This document shows positions 38,715 to 42,085 of a stretch of 42,085 nucleotides of DNA, one piece after another. The stretch comes from Rhodocyclaceae bacterium (GTDB taxonomy: Bacteria > Pseudomonadota > Gammaproteobacteria > Burkholderiales > Rhodocyclaceae). The notes beneath the pieces are model-generated. The model saw only the letters and a list, made by a program, of their open reading frames with translations, had not been told where the DNA came from and searched no databases. Where the stretch lies: the NCBI GenBank assembly GCA_024709955.1, contig JANJVS010000070.1:1-42085 (forward strand), given 5' to 3'. Made by a program: the position numbers and the translations under genes. Position 1 is the stretch's first letter; every line of letters begins with the position of its first letter.

Positions 38715-40247
38715 TCAGAGCGGAATGTTGCCGTGCTTGCGCCACGGATTCTTGATGTCCTTGTTGCGCAGCATCACCAGCGAACGGCAGATGCGCTTGC
38801 GGGTTTCGTGCGGCTGGATCACGTCGTCGATGAAGCCGCGCGCGCCGGCGACGAAGGGGTTGGCGAACTTGGCCTTGTACTCGGCCTCGCGCGCCGCCAG
38901 CTTGGCCGGATCGTTCTTGTCCTCGCGGAAGATGATCTCCACCGCGCCCTTCGGGCCCATCACCGCGATCTCGGCGGAGGGCCAGGCGAAGTTGACGTCG
39001 CCGCGCAGGTGCTTCGAGGCCATCACGTCGTAGGCCCCGCCGTAGGCCTTGCGCGTGATCACCGTGATCTTCGGCACCGTGCACTCGGCGTAGGCGTAGA
39101 GCAGCTTGGCGCCGTGCTTGATGATACCGCCATATTCCTGCGCCGTGCCCGGCATGAAGCCCGGCACGTCCACGAAGGTGACGATCGGGATGTTGAAGGC
39201 ATCGCAGAAGCGCACGAAGCGGCCGGCCTTGATCGAGCTCTTGATGTCGAGGCAGCCGGCCAGCACCATCGGCTGGTTGGCGACGATGCCGACGGTCTGG
39301 CCCTCCATGCGCGCGAAGCCGATCACGATGTTCTTGGCGTGGTCGGGCTGCAGCTCGAAGAAGTCGGCGTCATCCACCGTCTTGATGATCAGCTCCTTGA
39401 TGTCGTAGGGCTTGTTGGCGTTGTCCGGCACCAGGGTGTCGAGCGAGTAGTCGAGGCGGTCGGCCGGGTCCTGCGTCGGGCGGATCGGCGGCTTTTCCTT
39501 GTTGTTGAGCGGCAGGTAGTTGAAGAAGCGGCGCAGCAGGATCAGCGCGTCGACGTCGTTCTCGAAGGCGAGGTCGGCGACGCCGGACTTGGAGGTGTGC
39601 GTCACCGCGCCGCCGAGTTCCTCGGCGGTCACTTCCTCGTGGGTCACGGTCTTCACCACCTCGGGGCCGGTGACGAACATGTAGGAGGTGTCCTTGACCA
39701 TGAAGATGAAGTCGGTCATCGCCGGCGAATACACCGCGCCGCCGGCGCAGGGGCCCATGATCAGCGAAATCTGCGGCACGACGCCGCTGGCCATGACGTT
39801 GCGCTGGAACACGTCGGCATAGCCGCCGAGCGCCGCGACGCCCTCCTGGATGCGCGCGCCACCCGAGTCGTTGAGGCCGATCACCGGGGCGCCGACCTGC
39901 ATCGCCTTGTCCATGATCTTGCAGATCTTCTCGGCGTGCGCCTCGGACAGCGCGCCGCCGAAGACCGTGAAGTCCTGCGAGAAGATGAACACCATGCGGC
40001 CGTTGATGGTGCCGTAGCCGGTGACGACGCCGTCGGACGGGATCTTGGTTTCGTCCATGCCGAAGTCGGTGCAGCGGTGCTCCTTGAACATGTCCCACTC
40101 TTCGAAGGTGCCGTCGTCGAGCAGCAGTTCGATGCGCTCGCGCGCCGTCAGCTTGCCCTTCTTGTGCTGGGCGTCGATGCGCTTCTGGCCGCCGCCGAGG
40201 CGGGCCAGCTCGCGCTTCTGGTCCAATTGTTCGATGATTTCGTGCAT
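38715..40247 (-). CDS. pccB: Propionyl-CoA carboxylase beta subunit (carboxyltransferase)
   Basis: 510 residues. Start at the second ATG ([20 protein letters not shown]), because AGGAGG lies seven bases upstream of it and only one base from the first ATG at 40253. Features: [34 protein letters not shown], the oxyanion region [57 protein letters not shown] and the second oxyanion region [37 protein letters not shown]. The carboxyltransferase C-terminus ends [18 protein letters not shown], typical for PccB. Confidence 0.96.
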   Translation of the reverse strand: MHEIIEQLDQKRELARLGGGQKRIDAQHKKGKLTARERIELLLDDGTFEEWDMFKEHRCTDFGMDETKIPSDGVVTGYGTINGRMVFIFSQDFTVFGGALSEAHAEKICKIMDKAMQVGAPVIGLNDSGGARIQEGVAALGGYADVFQRNVMASGVVPQISLIMGPCAGGAVYSPAMTDFIFMVKDTSYMFVTGPEVVKTVTHEEVTAEELGGAVTHTSKSGVADLAFENDVDALILLRRFFNYLPLNNKEKPPIRPTQDPADRLDYSLDTLVPDNANKPYDIKELIIKTVDDADFFELQPDHAKNIVIGFARMEGQTVGIVANQPMVLAGCLDIKSSIKAGRFVRFCDAFNIPIVTFVDVPGFMPGTAQEYGGIIKHGAKLLYAYAECTVPKITVITRKAYGGAYDVMASKHLRGDVNFAWPSAEIAVMGPKGAVEIIFREDKNDPAKLAAREAEYKAKFANPFVAGARGFIDDVIQPHETRKRICRSLVMLRNKDIKNPWRKHGNIPL

Positions 40248-40251
40248 GGTC

Positions 40252-40337
40252 ATGCCTCCTGTAGGGCCGTCCCGAAGGAGGCATCGCCCCCCGTGGGGGC
40301 AGCGAACAAAGTGAGCGTGGGGGCCATAAGTGTTCTC
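40252..40337. other. Gap between meaB and pccB with inverted repeats
   Basis: ATGCCTCCT (40252-40260) and AGGAGGCAT (40276-40284) form an inverted repeat whose first arm includes the pccB ribosome site, so folding would hide it. Further on, CCCCC/GGGGG around 40287-40300 and the G-rich segment AGCGAACAAAGTGAGCG flanked by GGGGGC/GTGGGGGCC are seen. No gene or clear promoter. Confidence 0.5.
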
Positions 40338-41342
40338 CTAGAAAAACCGGTTCATGAGGTTCAGCATGCGGTGCGCGGCCACGGTCGGCGTCATGCCGCC
40401 GTCCGCGACCGCCGCCGTGGTCTGTGGCAAGGCCGATTTCACGGCGGGATGCTCGCGGAAACGGTGGCGCAGACCGGCGTCGATGAGCTGCCACATCCAG
40501 TCGAGGGACTGGCGGCGGCGCTTCTCCGCCAGTTCGCCCGAGGCGGTCAGGGTGTCACGATACTCCTGCAGTGTCCGCCAGACTGCGGCGATGCCTTCGC
40601 CACGCAGGGCGCTGGCGCGCAGCACCGGCGGCTGCCAGTTGGGCGAGGCGGGATGCAGGAGCGAAAGCGCGGAGCGCATCTGCATGGCGGCGCGCTCGGC
40701 GGCCGTGGCGTCGAGGTCGGCCTTGTTGTAGATGACCACGTCGGCCAGCTCCATGATGCCCTTCTTGATCGCCTGCAGATCGTCACCGGCATTGGGCAGC
40801 TGCAGCAGCACGAAGACGTCGGTCATGCCGGCCACCACGGTCTCGCTCTGGCCGACGCCGACGGTCTCGACGATCACCACGTCATGGCCGGCGGCCTCGC
40901 AGACCAGCAGCGCCTCGCGCGTCTTCTCGGCGACGCCGCCGAGGGTGCCGGCCGACGGCGAGGGACGGATGAAGGCGGCCTCGGCCTGGCAGAGGCGCTC
41001 CATGCGCGTCTTGTCGCCGAGGATCGAGCCGCCGCTCTTCGACGACGAGGGATCGACCGCGAGCACGGCGACCTTGAGCCCCTGTTCGATCAGGTGCAGG
41101 CCGAAGGCTTCGATGAAGGTGGACTTGCCCGCGCCGGGCACGCCGGTCAGGCCGATGCGCAGGCTTCTTCCCGTGTGCGGCAGCAGCGCGTCAAGGAGGG
41201 CGGCGGCGCGCTCCCGGTGGTCGGCGCGCGTGGACTCGACCAGCGTGATGGCCTTGGCCAGCGCGCGGCGACGCCCGGCGACCACGCCCTCGACGAGGTC
41301 GCGGTCCGCGGGGATCAAACCCAGTTCCGCCATGGGCGTCAT
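40338..41342 (-). CDS. meaB: MeaB/ArgK-type GTPase, methylmalonyl-CoA mutase chaperone
   Basis: 334 residues. G3E-family GTPase that loads and protects the B12 cofactor of methylmalonyl-CoA mutase. Seen: Walker A GVPGAGKST, AVLAVDPSSSKSGGSILGDKTRM, the block SPSAGTLGGVAEKTREALLVCEAAGHDVVIVETVGVGQSE, and the guanine motif NKADLD. I use the ATG at 41342 (MTPMAELGL); the ATG at 41333 is nearly as good. The upstream frame runs through the repeat copy and into the mutase gene antiparallel to sense, so it is not coding. Gene order mcm-meaB is common. Confidence 0.94.
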   Translation of the reverse strand: MTPMAELGLIPADRDLVEGVVAGRRRALAKAITLVESTRADHRERAAALLDALLPHTGRSLRIGLTGVPGAGKSTFIEAFGLHLIEQGLKVAVLAVDPSSSKSGGSILGDKTRMERLCQAEAAFIRPSPSAGTLGGVAEKTREALLVCEAAGHDVVIVETVGVGQSETVVAGMTDVFVLLQLPNAGDDLQAIKKGIMELADVVIYNKADLDATAAERAAMQMRSALSLLHPASPNWQPPVLRASALRGEGIAAVWRTLQEYRDTLTASGELAEKRRRQSLDWMWQLIDAGLRHRFREHPAVKSALPQTTAAVADGGMTPTVAAHRMLNLMNRFF

Positions 41343-41351
41343 CGCCGCTGT

Positions 41352-41376
41352 CACCGTCCCGCCAGCGCCGACTTTT
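41352..41376 (+). repeat. Dispersed 25-base repeat, copy 10 (consensus copy; supplies the mutase stop)
   Basis: All 25 bases match the consensus. On the coding strand it provides the last two bases of the mutase TAA (41377-41375) and fills the gap to meaB, in the same position relative to the stop as at pccA. Confidence 0.8.
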
Positions 41377-42085
41377 ACGCCGAGCCCGGCAAATGCGCAG
41401 CGCGGATCGCGCGCAGCACTTCGCCCGCGCACTGCGGGATCGGCGTGCCGGGGCCGAAGATGCCCTTGGCGCCGGCGGCGTAGAGCGCGTCGTAGTCCTG
41501 CGCCGGGATCACGCCGCCGACGAAGACGACGATGTCCGCCGCGCCCTGGTCCTTGAGCGCCTGCACCAGTTGCGGCACCAGCGTCTTGTGGCCGGCGGCG
41601 AGCGTCGACACGCCGATGGCGTGCACGTCGTTCTCGATCGCCTGGCGCGCGGCCTCCTCCGGCGTCTGGAACAGCGGGCCGATGTCCACGTCGAAGCCGA
41701 GGTCGGCGAAGGCCGTGGCGACGACCTTGGCGCCGCGGTCGTGGCCGTCCTGGCCAAGCTTGGCGATCATGATGCGCGGCCGGCGGCCCTCGGCGGCGGC
41801 GAATTCCTCGATCTGTTCTCTCACTTCATCCAGTCCCGTGCTGTTGCCGAAAGCCGAAGCATAGACGCCGGAGACGACCTGGTTGGTGGCGCGATGGCGG
41901 CCCCAGACCTTTTCCAGCCCATCCGAAATCTCGCCGACCGTCGCGCGCAGCCGGGTCGCCTTGATGGCGAGGTCGAGCAGGTTGCCCTCGCCGGACTTTG
42001 CGGCCGCGGTCAGCGCGTCGAGCGCGGCCTGCACGGCGCCGTTGTCGCGGCTGGCGCGGATCGACTTGAGGCGCGCGATCTGCGC
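41375..42085 (-). CDS. Methylmalonyl-CoA mutase, C-terminal part (gene cut by the window end)
   Basis: 236 visible residues; the coding frame continues beyond 42085. The first GTG in the frame near 42034 is internal, since [18 protein letters not shown] before it is typical mutase sequence. Visible: the end of the TIM-barrel linker ([32 protein letters not shown]) and the B12-binding domain with [12 protein letters not shown], holding the histidine that replaces the dimethylbenzimidazole ligand, [16 protein letters not shown] and [27 protein letters not shown]. Linked to a barrel on the same chain, as in single-subunit or alpha subunits of the mutase. Converts methylmalonyl-CoA to succinyl-CoA. 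Confidence 0.95.
   Translation of the reverse strand, partial: AQIARLKSIRASRDNGAVQAALDALTAAAKSGEGNLLDLAIKATRLRATVGEISDGLEKVWGRHRATNQVVSGVYASAFGNSTGLDEVREQIEEFAAAEGRRPRIMIAKLGQDGHDRGAKVVATAFADLGFDVDIGPLFQTPEEAARQAIENDVHAIGVSTLAAGHKTLVPQLVQALKDQGAADIVVFVGGVIPAQDYDALYAAGAKGIFGPGTPIPQCAGEVLRAIRAAHLPGSA

Noticed and set aside
38733-41483. 916-codon plus-strand frame
   Set aside because: Antisense to pccB and meaB; no domain, biased composition.

Overview
The window is a G+C-rich chromosomal segment, densely packed with housekeeping and metabolic genes, and I see no phage, plasmid, insertion sequence, CRISPR array, tRNA or rRNA in it. The gene content and order (pilJ-chpA of the Pil-Chp system, yqgE-yqgF-pyrR-pyrB-inactive pyrC, yggS-proC-yggT-yggU facing pilT-pilU, a liv ABC transporter, and a propionyl-CoA carboxylase / methylmalonyl-CoA mutase cluster) points to a betaproteobacterium, most likely of the Rhodocyclales. 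That assignment is inferred from gene order and protein character, not from a marker gene.

Layout. (1) 1-7008, plus strand: a PilJ-type transducer, a very large CheA/ChpA hybrid kinase and a secreted DUF4124-glutaredoxin protein. (2) 6989-8422, minus: a photolyase. (3) 8473-12275, plus: yqgE, yqgF, pyrR, pyrB and a catalytically dead dihydroorotase. (4) 12251-14623, minus: yggS-proC-yggT-yggU, overlapping operon, divergent from (5) 14691-16982, plus: pilT and pilU. (6) 17045-19592, minus: an rRNA methyltransferase, HemJ and an SDR protein. (7) 19607-21765, plus: a ferredoxin-type flavin reductase and an EAL-like/HDOD protein. (8) 22013-26917, minus: livK-H-M-G-F. (9) 27054-33508, minus: cytochrome c, a DUF255 thioredoxin-fold protein, a CheZ-like protein with a histone-like tail, an unknown protein, ilvD and an orphan PhnD-like binding protein. 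(10) 33617-35972, plus: lgt, an epimerase-like VOC protein and an old yellow enzyme. (11) 36035-42085, minus: the propionate/methylmalonyl-CoA cluster, running mcm (cut by the window end) - meaB - pccB - pccA - VOC protein.

How the parts connect. PilJ and ChpA would form the input and kinase of type IV pilus chemotaxis; PilT and PilU are the retraction motors that such a system controls. The CheZ-like protein at 29549-30151 keeps the phosphatase residues and the CheY-binding tail of CheZ, so it could act on a response regulator of this or of a flagellar pathway. PccAB, MeaB and the mutase carry propionyl-CoA to succinyl-CoA; the VOC protein at 34396-34875 has the C-terminal signature of methylmalonyl-CoA epimerase and could supply the missing step.

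The most unusual structure in the window is not a gene. A 25-base sequence occurs about ten times, on both strands, between genes and inside genes; in two operons it supplies the stop codon of the upstream gene, and at one convergent junction two inverted copies make a perfect 15-bp stem. Two copies sit at the end of a larger intergenic element (1457-1757 and 21812-22005) whose internal stem-loop shows a compensatory base-pair change between the two copies.
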